From assembly GCA_017993235.1 (NCBI GenBank), contig JAGONC010000029.1:1-42238 (forward strand): a stretch of DNA of 42,238 bases, in the 5' to 3' direction. The first letter of the stretch is position 1. Each line of letters opens with the position of its first letter. Origin of the DNA: Lentimicrobiaceae bacterium. GTDB lineage: Bacteria > Bacteroidota > Bacteroidia > Bacteroidales > JAGONC01. Shown one piece after another: positions 1-8,529 of this stretch. Under the pieces are notes generated by a model, which made no database searches, was not told where the DNA came from, and saw nothing but the letters and a program-made list of their open reading frames with translations. The translations under genes were made by a program, and so were the position numbers.

Positions 1-1
1 G

Positions 2-1945
2 GCTGCCGAGGAAGGCAGGCTGGATCCTATTGTGGGCAGGGAGAGAGAGCTGGAGCGGATCGCGCAGATCCTCAGCCGCAGGAAAAAGAACAATCCCATC
101 CTGATTGGAGAGCCGGGAGTGGGCAAATCGGCCATTGCAGAGGGACTTGCACTTCGAATCGTTGAACGGAAAGTATCGCGTGCCCTGTTCAATAAACGGA
201 TATTCACGCTTGACCTGGCCTCACTGGTTGCCGGAACGAAGTACAGGGGACAATTTGAGGAAAGGATGAAAGCCGTGCTGAATGAGCTGGAAAAGAACCG
301 TGATATCATTCTTTTCATTGATGAGATCCATACCATCGTCGGGGCCGGAAATGCCTCAGGTTCCCTGGATGCTTCCAACATGTTCAAACCTGCTCTTTCA
401 AGGGGCGAAATACAATGCATCGGTGCCACGACACTGGATGAATACCGTCAGTACATCGAAAAAGACGGAGCGCTGGAACGCCGTTTTCAGAAGATCCTGG
501 TGGATCCCACATCCCCTGAGGAAACCGTTGAGATCCTGAAGAACATCAAGGAAAAATACGAAGACCATCACCTGGTCAAATATACCGATGATGCGATCAA
601 AGCCTGTGTATTGCTGACCACACGCTACATCTCGGACCGTTATCTTCCCGATAAGGCAATCGATGCACTGGATGAAGCCGGTTCCAGGGTGCACATCATC
701 AATATCAATGTACCCAAGGAAATCATTGATATTGAAAATGCCATTGAGGAGAGCCGGAAGAAGAAGACCAAAGCCATCAACAGTCAGAAGTTTGAAGAAG
801 CTGCGGAGTACAGGGACATTGAGCGAAGGTATCAGGAGCAGCTGGATGCCGCCAAGAAAAAATGGGAGGAGGAATCAAAGATTCAGCGTCAGACGGTCAC
901 ATCCGAAAATGTAGCTGAAGTGGTGGCCATGATGACTGGGATTCCGGTGCAGCGAATCGCACAGAATGAAAGCAACAGGCTCATCAGGATGGAAGAAGAG
1001 CTGGAACACGCTGTCATCGGGCAGAACGAAGCCATCAATAAGGTTGTGCGAGCCATCCGGAGAAACCGGGCTGGATTGAAAGATCCGAACAAACCCATCG
1101 GTACGTTTATCTTCCTTGGACCTACGGGTGTCGGCAAAACCCACCTTGCCAAGGTACTGGCAGAATACCTTTTTGATTCTGTAGACGCCCTGGTCAGGAT
1201 TGATATGAGCGAATTCATGGAAAAATTTGCGGTATCCCGCCTGGTAGGAGCTCCTCCGGGCTATGTCGGATACGAGGAAGGTGGTCAGCTGACGGAAAAG
1301 GTCAGAAGAAAACCCTATTCCATCGTACTGCTGGATGAAATTGAAAAAGCTCATCCCGACATATTCCACCTCTTGCTGCAGGTTCTGGATGATGGTGTAC
1401 TGACGGATAGTTTTGGGAGAAAGGTCGACTTCAAGAATACCATTGTGATCATGACCTCCAACATCGGCAGCAGGCAACTGAAAGATTTCGGCCAGGGTGT
1501 GGGCTTTACCACCTCTGCCCGGAAATCTGCCAGCGCAGATTTTACGAAAAGTGTCATCGAGAATGCGTTAAAGAAGACCTTTTCACCGGAGTTTCTGAAC
1601 CGGATTGATGATGTGGTCATCTTTAACCCGCTGGAGCGTGATGATATTCATAAGATCATTGACATTGAACTGGCCCAGCTTTTCAAGCGGGTGGAGGCCC
1701 TGGGATATACCATTACGGTCACCCAGAAGGCAAAGGATTTCATTGTGGACAAAGGTTGGGATGCTCAGTTCGGAGCCCGCCCCCTGAAACGTGCCATACA
1801 GAAATATGTTGAGGATCCCCTCGCGGAAGAACTGATCAAAACTGAGTTCATTCAGGGCGATTCCGTTCTTGTCGACCTAAACCCTGCCGGGGAGGAGATC
1901 AATATCACCATTCACAGGCAGACGGAGAAAGCCCAGAAAGCCTGA
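2..1945 (+). CDS. clpC: ATP-dependent Clp protease ATP-binding subunit ClpC (5' end outside the window)
   Basis: This is a Hsp100/Clp AAA+ unfoldase that would feed substrates to ClpP in the cytoplasm. The reading frame is open from base 2, so the N-terminal Clp_N repeats and the true start lie upstream; 647 residues are visible. The first AAA domain has Walker A GEPGVGKS (nt 107-130) and a Walker B followed by DEIHTIVGAG. A UVR-like middle segment (EEAAEYRDIERRYQEQ, about nt 793-840) separates it from the second AAA domain with Walker A GPTGVGKT (nt 1118-1141), DEIEKAHPD and a small C-terminal D2 domain. The UVR-like linker and the absence of a long ClpB coiled coil favour ClpC over ClpB. 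The next gene starts 27 bp downstream on the same strand. The family assignment is firm; pairing with ClpP is inferred from the family. Confidence 0.95.
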   Translation, partial: AAEEGRLDPIVGRERELERIAQILSRRKKNNPILIGEPGVGKSAIAEGLALRIVERKVSRALFNKRIFTLDLASLVAGTKYRGQFEERMKAVLNELEKNRDIILFIDEIHTIVGAGNASGSLDASNMFKPALSRGEIQCIGATTLDEYRQYIEKDGALERRFQKILVDPTSPEETVEILKNIKEKYEDHHLVKYTDDAIKACVLLTTRYISDRYLPDKAIDALDEAGSRVHIININVPKEIIDIENAIEESRKKKTKAINSQKFEEAAEYRDIERRYQEQLDAAKKKWEEESKIQRQTVTSENVAEVVAMMTGIPVQRIAQNESNRLIRMEEELEHAVIGQNEAINKVVRAIRRNRAGLKDPNKPIGTFIFLGPTGVGKTHLAKVLAEYLFDSVDALVRIDMSEFMEKFAVSRLVGAPPGYVGYEEGGQLTEKVRRKPYSIVLLDEIEKAHPDIFHLLLQVLDDGVLTDSFGRKVDFKNTIVIMTSNIGSRQLKDFGQGVGFTTSARKSASADFTKSVIENALKKTFSPEFLNRIDDVVIFNPLERDDIHKIIDIELAQLFKRVEALGYTITVTQKAKDFIVDKGWDAQFGARPLKRAIQKYVEDPLAEELIKTEFIQGDSVLVDLNPAGEEINITIHRQTEKAQKA

Positions 1946-1972
1946 TCATTTTCAAATCTTAACTGCTTAGCC

Positions 1973-3757
1973 ATGGGAGATAAAAAGAGGTTAGCCGGAG
2001 GTGAATTTCTTATCCATGAGACAAAGGCAACGGATGTCTTTATTCCTGAGGAGTTTAACGAGGAACAACGGATGATCCGCCAGACATGCGAGGATTTCCT
2101 GGAGGCGGAAGTCTTTCCGATCCTTGACCGTATTGACAGCCAGGAAGAAGGCCTGATGCGTAACCTGCTTCGTAAAGCAGGTGATCTGGGACTGCTGGGC
2201 ATTTCAGTGCCTGAGGAGTATGGTGGCTTTGAGCAGTCTTTTGTGACGTCAATGCTGGCCAGTGAATCCATGGGATCCGGGTATTCGTTTTCGGTGGCTT
2301 ATTCGGCCCATACGGGTATTGGCACCCTCCCGATCCTGTATTATGGTTCCAGGGAGCAAAAGGAGCGGTATCTTCCCGCGCTGGCCTCGGGAGAATGGGC
2401 TGCAGCTTACTGCCTGACGGAGCCGAATGCCGGTTCGGATGCCAATGCGGGAAAGTCAAGGGCCATTTTATCTCCTGATGGTACACATTATACCCTTAAC
2501 GGGCAGAAGATGTGGATCACCAACGGGGGATTTGCCGACATCCTGACCGTTTTTGCCAAAATCGGAACCGACAGGGTTCACAGTGCCTTCATTGTGGAAC
2601 GCAACTGGCCGGGAGTTGTGATCCTTCCCGAAGAGAAAAAAATGGGAATCAAAGGATCCTCCACGGTACAGATCTTTTTCAATGATGTCAGGGTGCCGGT
2701 CGAAAACCTTCTGGGCCGACAGGGTGAAGGATATCGGATTGCCCTGAGCATTCTTCATATGGGAAGGATCAAACTGGGCGGTACGGTACTGGGAGCAGCA
2801 AAAAGAGCCATTACCCAATCGGTGAATTATGCTACTGAACGTAAGCAGTTTGGCCGCTCAATAGGCACCTTTGGAGCCATCAAGTATAAATTGGCCGAGC
2901 AGGTGATCAAGACCTTTGTGACCGAGTCAGCCGTGTACAGGGCAAGCCATAACGTTGACCAGGCAATTGGTGAATTGCAACAAGCCGGTATTGAGAAAAG
3001 CAAAGCGTCCATTGAGGGTATCGCTCAGTATGCCATAGAAGCTGCTATTCTGAAAGTATTTGGTTCCGAGGCACTGAATTATATTGTGGATGAAGCAGTC
3101 CAGGTATTCGGCGGGATGGGCTTTTCATCGGAGACCAATGTCGACCGGGCGTACCGGGATTCCCGGATCAATCGTATCTTCGAAGGCACCAATGAGATCA
3201 ACCGTTTGCTCGTAGCGGATACGACCATCAAAAAGGCGCTTCGTTCGGGTTTCGACGTGGTGCGGTACGCGAATCATGTCGTAAAGGAATGGAAAGAGAT
3301 TCGCGTTGAAGATCCCACGAAGTTCCCCTATTACGAGGAGAAATACTATTACATCAAGAATTTCAAGCGCATCGCCCTGTTTCTTCTGGGAGCCGTTTCA
3401 AAACAATTCCAGCGTGACCTGGCCGAAGAGCAGATGATCCTGTTCAATATCTCCGATATCATCATACATGTCTATACAATCGAGTCGACCTTTTTGCGTG
3501 TGCAGAAACTGGAAAAGCTTAAGGGTGAAGCTGGGCTGAAGCTGTACAGGGACATCCTGGAAGTGGCCATCTATGATGCAGCTCATTTGATCAGGAAAGC
3601 GGGTATGGATGCGGTGAACTCGTTCGCAAGTGGCAATGAACAGCGCATCTGGCTCGAAAGGATCAACCGTTTTACCACGGTACCTCCCGTAAACGTTAAG
3701 GAAGCCCGGCTGAGGATTGCTGACCGGTTGCTGGAAGAGAACCGCTATTACCTCTGA
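1973..3757 (+). CDS. Acyl-CoA dehydrogenase, long (VLCAD-like) form
   Basis: This is a FAD-dependent acyl-CoA dehydrogenase of 594 residues, catalysing the first oxidation of fatty acid beta-oxidation. Family signatures are YCLTEPNAGSDA in the FAD/substrate region, a KQFGRSIGTFGAIKYKLAEQ-type helix, GGMGFSSE, and a C-terminal FEGTNEINRLL segment that carries the candidate catalytic Glu. It is about 200 residues longer than the usual 380-residue form; the extra C-terminal helical part resembles very-long-chain types. The start is ATG at 1973, 27 bp after clpC, with no clear Shine-Dalgarno. It converges on a second acyl-CoA dehydrogenase only 3 bp away, leaving no room for an intergenic terminator. 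Chain-length preference cannot be read from the sequence. Confidence 0.93.
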   Translation: MGDKKRLAGGEFLIHETKATDVFIPEEFNEEQRMIRQTCEDFLEAEVFPILDRIDSQEEGLMRNLLRKAGDLGLLGISVPEEYGGFEQSFVTSMLASESMGSGYSFSVAYSAHTGIGTLPILYYGSREQKERYLPALASGEWAAAYCLTEPNAGSDANAGKSRAILSPDGTHYTLNGQKMWITNGGFADILTVFAKIGTDRVHSAFIVERNWPGVVILPEEKKMGIKGSSTVQIFFNDVRVPVENLLGRQGEGYRIALSILHMGRIKLGGTVLGAAKRAITQSVNYATERKQFGRSIGTFGAIKYKLAEQVIKTFVTESAVYRASHNVDQAIGELQQAGIEKSKASIEGIAQYAIEAAILKVFGSEALNYIVDEAVQVFGGMGFSSETNVDRAYRDSRINRIFEGTNEINRLLVADTTIKKALRSGFDVVRYANHVVKEWKEIRVEDPTKFPYYEEKYYYIKNFKRIALFLLGAVSKQFQRDLAEEQMILFNISDIIIHVYTIESTFLRVQKLEKLKGEAGLKLYRDILEVAIYDAAHLIRKAGMDAVNSFASGNEQRIWLERINRFTTVPPVNVKEARLRIADRLLEENRYYL

Positions 3758-3760
3758 AGA

Positions 3761-4906
3761 TCACTCTTTCAAGATACTTTTTGAGATCACGATCCGCTGG
3801 ACCTGGTTGGTGCCTTCATAGATCTGGCACAATTTGGCATCACGCATCATTTTCTCCACCGGATGTTCCCTGGAGTATCCTTCTCCACCCATCACCTGCA
3901 CTGCATCCGTTGTGACTTTCATGGCGATATCGGAGGCATACATTTTTGACATGGCTGCCAGCTTTGAAGCTGCCCGTTGTCCCGCGTCATGGGCCCAGGC
4001 GGCGTACCAGGTCAATGTACGCGCCGCTTCAATCTCAGTAGCCATATCCGCCAGCAAAAAACCGATCGCCTGATTGGCGGCGATGGGCTTGCCAAACTGA
4101 ATGCGTTTCTGTGCCCAGTCTTTGGCATGTTCATAAGCAGAACGGGCCACACCGATGCTGAGGGCAGCCACACCGGTTCGCGTGCGGTCAAAGGTTTTCA
4201 TGGCGATGAGAAAGCCTCTCCCCTCTTCACCCAGCAAATTTTCAGCAGGAACTTCCACATCATGGTATTTGATCTCATTCTGTACCGAGGCCTTCTGACC
4301 CATCTTGTCCAGCCGGCTTACAATTTCAATTCCCTGCAGATCAAGCGGGACAATGAACGCTGACAGGCTGCGGCTTCCTTTTTCGGGGTCGGTGATCGCA
4401 AAAACGGTATGAAAGGACGCGACCTCCCCATTGGTGATGAACCGCTTATGGCCATTCAGGATGTATTTGTCCCCTTTCTTTTCAGCATACGAGCTGATGG
4501 CCTGTACGTCGGAACCGGCGTTGGGTTCGGTAAGGCAGTAGGCCGCAACACCTTTTTCTTCCTTTATACGGCCGAAGAATTTCTTTTTCTGCGCATCACT
4601 TCCTGACAGTAATAGTGGAGTCAATGCCAGTGTGTTGGCATCGATACAAATGCCAATGCCTATGCAACCAGCTCCCAGCTCTTCGGATTGCAGCGCACTC
4701 CCCACCTGGTCGTAGCCGTTTCCTCCATACTCCTTTGGAATGGGGCCATTGATGATCCCCTCATCGTATGACGCCTTGATGATCTCCCATGGAAATTCAG
4801 CCAGGGCATCATATTTCATCCGGTTGGGGATGATCCAGCGTTGGGTGAAATCACGGTATTTTGCTACAATGGCTTGTTGTTCAGAAGATAATGAGAAATC
4901 GATCAT
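3761..4906 (-). CDS. Acyl-CoA dehydrogenase, short form (381 aa)
   Basis: This is a standard-length acyl-CoA dehydrogenase, with AYCLTEPNAGSD, RIQFGKPIAANQAIGFLLAD, QVMGGEGYSREHPVEKMMRD and a terminal IYEGTNQVQRIV motif containing the likely catalytic Glu. An in-frame GTG lies six bases further upstream. I chose ATG at 4906 because a good Shine-Dalgarno (GGGAGG, minus strand around 4913-4918) sits 5-6 bases before it and the protein then begins MIDFSLSSEQQ, as in relatives. A TATATTTG -7 element at 4951-4958 lies upstream and faces away from the promoter of the next gene. It probably serves butyryl- or short-chain-CoA oxidation together with its convergent neighbour. No electron-transfer flavoprotein genes are visible here. 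Confidence 0.94.
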   Translation of the reverse strand: MIDFSLSSEQQAIVAKYRDFTQRWIIPNRMKYDALAEFPWEIIKASYDEGIINGPIPKEYGGNGYDQVGSALQSEELGAGCIGIGICIDANTLALTPLLLSGSDAQKKKFFGRIKEEKGVAAYCLTEPNAGSDVQAISSYAEKKGDKYILNGHKRFITNGEVASFHTVFAITDPEKGSRSLSAFIVPLDLQGIEIVSRLDKMGQKASVQNEIKYHDVEVPAENLLGEEGRGFLIAMKTFDRTRTGVAALSIGVARSAYEHAKDWAQKRIQFGKPIAANQAIGFLLADMATEIEAARTLTWYAAWAHDAGQRAASKLAAMSKMYASDIAMKVTTDAVQVMGGEGYSREHPVEKMMRDAKLCQIYEGTNQVQRIVISKSILKE

Positions 4907-4950
4907 AAACACCTCCCTGGTTGCTGATGGATAATGGATCTATGCTTGTA

Positions 4951-4958
4951 CAAATATA
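4951..4958 (-). promoter_or_regulatory. Bacteroidetes -7 promoter element for the short acyl-CoA dehydrogenase
   Basis: TATATTTG on the minus strand fits the phylum-specific TAnnTTTG element and lies about 45 bp before the ATG at 4906. No TTG -33 element at the usual 17-23 bp spacing was found. It is back to back with the plus-strand element at 5021. Confidence 0.5.
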
Positions 4959-5020
4959 GTGAAATAAAGGTGTTTGCCTGATTGTTTTTTAAAGGGTAAA
5001 AAATCAGCCTGCTAATTTTG

Positions 5021-5028
5021 TATTTTTG
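5021..5028 (+). promoter_or_regulatory. Bacteroidetes -7 promoter element for the TonB-domain gene
   Basis: TATTTTTG fits TAnnTTTG and ends 17 bp before the ATG at 5046, giving a predicted leader of only about 10-15 nt. No convincing -33 TTG was seen. Confidence 0.5.
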
Positions 5029-5045
5029 GGTAATGAATCGATCCT

Positions 5046-5537
5046 ATGGCAAGCAATAAAGAAAATGCTCCTGCAAGGAAGAAAAAATTCCTTTCACTCC
5101 CAAAATACCCGGGCGGGAGCAGTGCCTTCAAACGGTTCCTCTCTGACAACCTGTCATACCCTGAAGAAGCTTTACAAAAAGGCGTTGAAGGAGATGTGTA
5201 TGTAAAATTCAGGGTCAATGATCTGGGGGTGGTCTTTGAAGCGCATATCGAAAAAGGTATTGGTCATGGCTGTGATGAAGAAGCATTACGGCTTGTCCAT
5301 CTCCTTAAATATGAAGCGGTAAAGAACAGGGGTATGCGCGTACAGTCGAGCATGAGAACCAGGATTCCCTTTCGGATAAACAAGAAACAGGCTGATATTC
5401 AAATTGTTTATCAAGCATCGGCTGGGGCGAAAAAAATCAGCTCCGGGGAAAAGGTTCCTGAACAGAGGCCACCCGTTTACTCGTACACGATCCGTTTTCA
5501 GCAGGAAACGCCGGGTAGCGGAAACGAAGTTAACTAA
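5046..5537 (+). CDS. Stand-alone TonB C-terminal domain protein without a membrane anchor
   Basis: Residues about 19-100 match the TonB C-terminal (energy transducer) fold: KYPGGSSAFKRFL, a YPEEALQKGVEGDVYVKF strand region with the typical YP-(E)EA and GxVxVxF pattern, and DEEALRLV. A true TonB begins with a transmembrane helix and a proline-rich spacer. This protein of 163 residues starts MASNKENAPARKKKF and has no hydrophobic segment or signal peptide, so it is predicted to be cytoplasmic. About 60 polar residues follow the domain. It has its own promoter, and its end overlaps the end of the opposite-strand fabI remnant by 4 bp. The fold assignment is confident; the role is unknown. Confidence 0.8.
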   Translation: MASNKENAPARKKKFLSLPKYPGGSSAFKRFLSDNLSYPEEALQKGVEGDVYVKFRVNDLGVVFEAHIEKGIGHGCDEEALRLVHLLKYEAVKNRGMRVQSSMRTRIPFRINKKQADIQIVYQASAGAKKISSGEKVPEQRPPVYSYTIRFQQETPGSGNEVN

Positions 5538-5869
5538 TCCACCTCAGGACATTCAACGCATTCCAGGCTTCTTGAGTACATTCTCATCGCCCTCAGGCTC
5601 ATTCCCATGCTGGAGAATCCGCCGTCATGATAAAGGTTTTGCATGGTCACCTTGCGGGTCAGGTCAGAAAAGAGCGTGATGCAATACGCGGCGCATTCTT
5701 CGGCGGAGGCATTGCCAAGCGGTGACATACGGTCGGTGAAATCCATCAATCCTTTCATGACACGGACGCCACTACCTGCTGTGGTCATGGTTGGTGACTG
5801 GGAAATGGACTTATCATCAAGGGCACCGAAAATAATCCCCTTTTTCCCTTTTAAGAGCAGGTCAGTCAT
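5534..5869 (-). pseudogene. fabI: Enoyl-ACP reductase FabI with the catalytic middle deleted in frame
   Basis: The 111-residue frame begins with the FabI N terminus (LLLKGKKGIIFGALDDKSI) and jumps directly at residues 22/23 to the FabI C-terminal third (SQSPTMTTAGSGV, then MSPLGNASAEECA, LFSDLTRKVTMQNL and HDGGFSSMG). About 165 residues expected in a 270-280 residue FabI are missing, including the rest of the Rossmann fold and the catalytic Tyr/Lys (YxxxxxxK). The frame is intact and the remaining parts are well conserved, so the loss is recent or is an assembly error. The junction codons (nt 5801-5806) would allow a short CCATT microhomology, assuming usual FabI sequence on both sides. It lies 27 bp after recN, a common fabI position in this phylum. 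It should have no reductase activity. Confidence 0.88.
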
Positions 5870-5896
5870 AGTGGTTTCAGGTGATTTGCGGATTGT

Positions 5897-7558
5897 TCAC
5901 AGATTATGCTTCATCAGTTCTTTTGCGGCCAGGATGGCTGATTCAGTGACCTGCTGATCACTGAGCATCTTGGCTATTTCCATGATCCTTTCCTCCCGGG
6001 TTAGCTTTTTCAGGAAGGTTTGTGACGTAAAGATGTCAGCCGTTTTATAGACCAGATAGTGCGACTGTGCCTTGCCTGCTATCTGGGGGAGGTGCGTAAT
6101 GACGATTACCTGCATGAATTCAGACATCCGTCGGAGAATCGTACCCATTTTTCCGGCCACTTCCCCTGAAATTCCCATATCGATCTCATCAAAAATGATC
6201 GTTGGGAGCAGATTTTTGCGTGCAATAAGCGATTTCAGGCTCAACATCAACCGGGAACGTTCACCTCCCGAAGCAATGCCTGAAATTTCCCTGACCTCCC
6301 CTCCCCTGTTGGCATTGAACAGAAAGGTCACCTGGTCCCATCCATCCCGCGTCAGTGATTCAAGTCGAATCTGTTCAACGACAAACCGGGCATCAGGCAT
6401 ACCCAGATCACTGAGCAGCTTGATCACCTCTTTTTCAAGATCACTGCAAACCTCATGGCGTTTGGAAGAAATCCCTTCAGCCACCAGATTTAAGGCTTCT
6501 TCCAGTGTATCTATTTCTTTTTGAAGATGTTGAATTTGCTCGCCCAGCGATTGCCAGGATTGGATTTTCAGATGAATACGCTCCTTCAGGTCAAGCAGTT
6601 CATCAATGGACTTAACCTGATGTTTGTGTTCCAGTCTGTTGATCAGGTCGATCCTTTCGCTGAGTACCCTGATCCGTTCTGGATCATGACTGATCTTGCT
6701 TTCCAGCCGGTCAATCTCCAGGGCGAGGTCCTTCATCTCAATATCGACTTCATTCAAACGGTCGATCATAGGTTGAAGATCGGGATAGAAGCGTACTGAT
6801 CTTAAGAGCGCGTTAGTCACGTCACGGAGCTGGTCCAGAACGGCATGATCGCCATGCAGAACGGTCTGGGACGCCGTAAATAGGCTGGATTTGATTTCTT
6901 CGGCATTGTTAAGGAGTTGTAATTCCTTTTCAATATCTTCCTGTTCCCCATTTTGAAGATGAGCCTTTTCGAGTTCATCAACGATAAATTGTTCATAATC
7001 GATGGTGGATTTCGAACGTGTCTCTTCGTGTGATAGCCGGTCGAGGGTTACCCTCAGTTGAAGGAGTTGATCATACCGTTGGCGGTAGTTGGCAACCTGT
7101 GGAAGGATCCCTGCATAGTTATCCACGACGGTCAGATGGAAACTGGCATCGTTTAACGTAAGTGTCTGGTATTGCGAATGGATGTTGACCAGTTTTTCGC
7201 CCAGTTCCTTCATGACGGCCAGTGTGACGGGTGTATCGTTGATAAATGCCCGGGAAGTTCCGTTTGGACTGATCTCACGTCGGAGCAGGATGGTCTCACT
7301 CCAGTCAAGGTCATTTCGCTGAAAGAAGGATTCCAGGGCATAATGCGTGATAAGAAAGCTTCCCTCGACGATACATTTCTTGTCTTTTTCGTTCAGCAGT
7401 GTCGTGTCAGCGCGTTGCCCGAGAATCAGTGAGAGTGCGCCCAGCAGGATGGATTTTCCGGCTCCTGTCTCCCCTGTAATGACCAGGAAGCCACCGGACA
7501 GCTCAATATCCAGTTCCTTAATGAGGGCATAATTCCTGATGGAGAGATGGGTCAGCAT
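5897..7558 (-). CDS. recN: DNA repair protein RecN
   Basis: RecN is an SMC-like ATPase acting early in double-strand-break repair. The 553-residue protein begins MLTHLSIRNYALIKELDIEL and has Walker A GETGAGKS at residues 29-36. A long helical, coiled-coil-prone centre runs from about residue 150 to 370. The C-terminal head carries the ABC signature SGGERSRLMLSLKS and Walker B TIIFDEIDMGISGEVA, then the HLPQIA switch region. The length is normal. It lies between DUF4835 (upstream, 54 bp gap) and the fabI remnant (27 bp downstream) on the same strand, which is the usual Bacteroidetes order. Confidence 0.97.
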   Translation of the reverse strand: MLTHLSIRNYALIKELDIELSGGFLVITGETGAGKSILLGALSLILGQRADTTLLNEKDKKCIVEGSFLITHYALESFFQRNDLDWSETILLRREISPNGTSRAFINDTPVTLAVMKELGEKLVNIHSQYQTLTLNDASFHLTVVDNYAGILPQVANYRQRYDQLLQLRVTLDRLSHEETRSKSTIDYEQFIVDELEKAHLQNGEQEDIEKELQLLNNAEEIKSSLFTASQTVLHGDHAVLDQLRDVTNALLRSVRFYPDLQPMIDRLNEVDIEMKDLALEIDRLESKISHDPERIRVLSERIDLINRLEHKHQVKSIDELLDLKERIHLKIQSWQSLGEQIQHLQKEIDTLEEALNLVAEGISSKRHEVCSDLEKEVIKLLSDLGMPDARFVVEQIRLESLTRDGWDQVTFLFNANRGGEVREISGIASGGERSRLMLSLKSLIARKNLLPTIIFDEIDMGISGEVAGKMGTILRRMSEFMQVIVITHLPQIAGKAQSHYLVYKTADIFTSQTFLKKLTREERIMEIAKMLSDQQVTESAILAAKELMKHNL

Positions 7559-7612
7559 CCTGAAAGAGTTAAGAGTCAGTCAGCAAAAATAAAAAGATTA
7601 TCACTCGATCCG

Positions 7613-8518
7613 TTACTGTCCTTCAGTAGCGAACAATCGCTGATAGGTCGCTGAATTGGAAGGGTCAATCTCGGTCAGGATGTTCAGTGCCTTGGTTTTA
7701 TCCATTGGGGATGCTTCTTTGAAAATATTGCTGATCTCTTCCCGTTTGGTATCCAGGATAACCTGAATCAGAAAAAGGTTTGGCTTGGTCCGGTTTGCTT
7801 TTCTGAGATCTTCGAGTGATTCAGCGATTGAACTTCTGCCCATTTCCAGGTTTCCCGACATTACATCGAGGCCTCTTCGGTGGTATTTATACATAAACTG
7901 CCGGATGGATGAATAGGAAGAGTTCAGCAGGTTTTCGACCAGCCAGTACCTGTTTCGCTGGTTCTCGAATGATTTCCAACCTTTTTCGATTGATGACTGG
8001 GCTGAATTGACAATATTCTGCGCTTTCTGAAAATAGGGTGTTCCGCCGTTCGGAGAGAACGAATCAAAGTCCAGTCCAAGGATGATATAGATATAATAGG
8101 CGAACAGGGAGGTAATGGCAGATGTGTACTGGTTATCCGAATAATTCAATGATTCTCCCATGTCATATTTAAACCGGACATCCTTGTCGATGAAATTGAG
8201 CATAGGGGTTTCGTATGATGTCTGAAAAACGGGTCTTCTGAAAACCACATTCAGCCGGCCTTCGTATTCGCTACCGCTGACCCTGTTGGAGAGTGACAGC
8301 ATGAACGTACATTCAATCCTTTCTTCGGGTGCATAAGAATAATTGGTCCATGTACGTTCATTGACGAACTCATAAAGGGATGACTGCAGTTCTTCAAAGA
8401 TCCGGCGGTCGGTGCCTTCGAGTTCTGAAGCAGATACGCTGATGGAGGCCTTGAATTCCTGGGCAAAGGTTGAAAGATTCACTACGAGCAGGAATAACAG
8501 GATCATCCTTTTGATCAT
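7613..8518 (-). CDS. DUF4835 family secreted protein
   Basis: This 301-residue protein begins with a clear signal peptide (MIKRMILLFLLVVNLSTFAQ), so the mature protein is periplasmic or at the outer membrane. The body is rich in aromatic residues and Arg, with segments such as YEFVNERTWTNYSYAPEERI and the downstream YYIYIILGLDFDSFSPNGG. I recognise the family from its sequence and its conserved place between coaBC and recN in Bacteroidetes. No enzyme motif is visible and no function is known to me. It starts 11 bp after the stop of coaBC, so it is probably co-transcribed with it. Confidence 0.85.
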   Translation of the reverse strand: MIKRMILLFLLVVNLSTFAQEFKASISVSASELEGTDRRIFEELQSSLYEFVNERTWTNYSYAPEERIECTFMLSLSNRVSGSEYEGRLNVVFRRPVFQTSYETPMLNFIDKDVRFKYDMGESLNYSDNQYTSAITSLFAYYIYIILGLDFDSFSPNGGTPYFQKAQNIVNSAQSSIEKGWKSFENQRNRYWLVENLLNSSYSSIRQFMYKYHRRGLDVMSGNLEMGRSSIAESLEDLRKANRTKPNLFLIQVILDTKREEISNIFKEASPMDKTKALNILTEIDPSNSATYQRLFATEGQ

Positions 8519-8529
8519 GAGTTTGCGGT

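Noticed and set aside
5534..5869. A short intact gene of a different family
   Set aside because: Both halves are recognisably FabI, N terminus and C terminus in the right order, so a deletion is the simpler reading.
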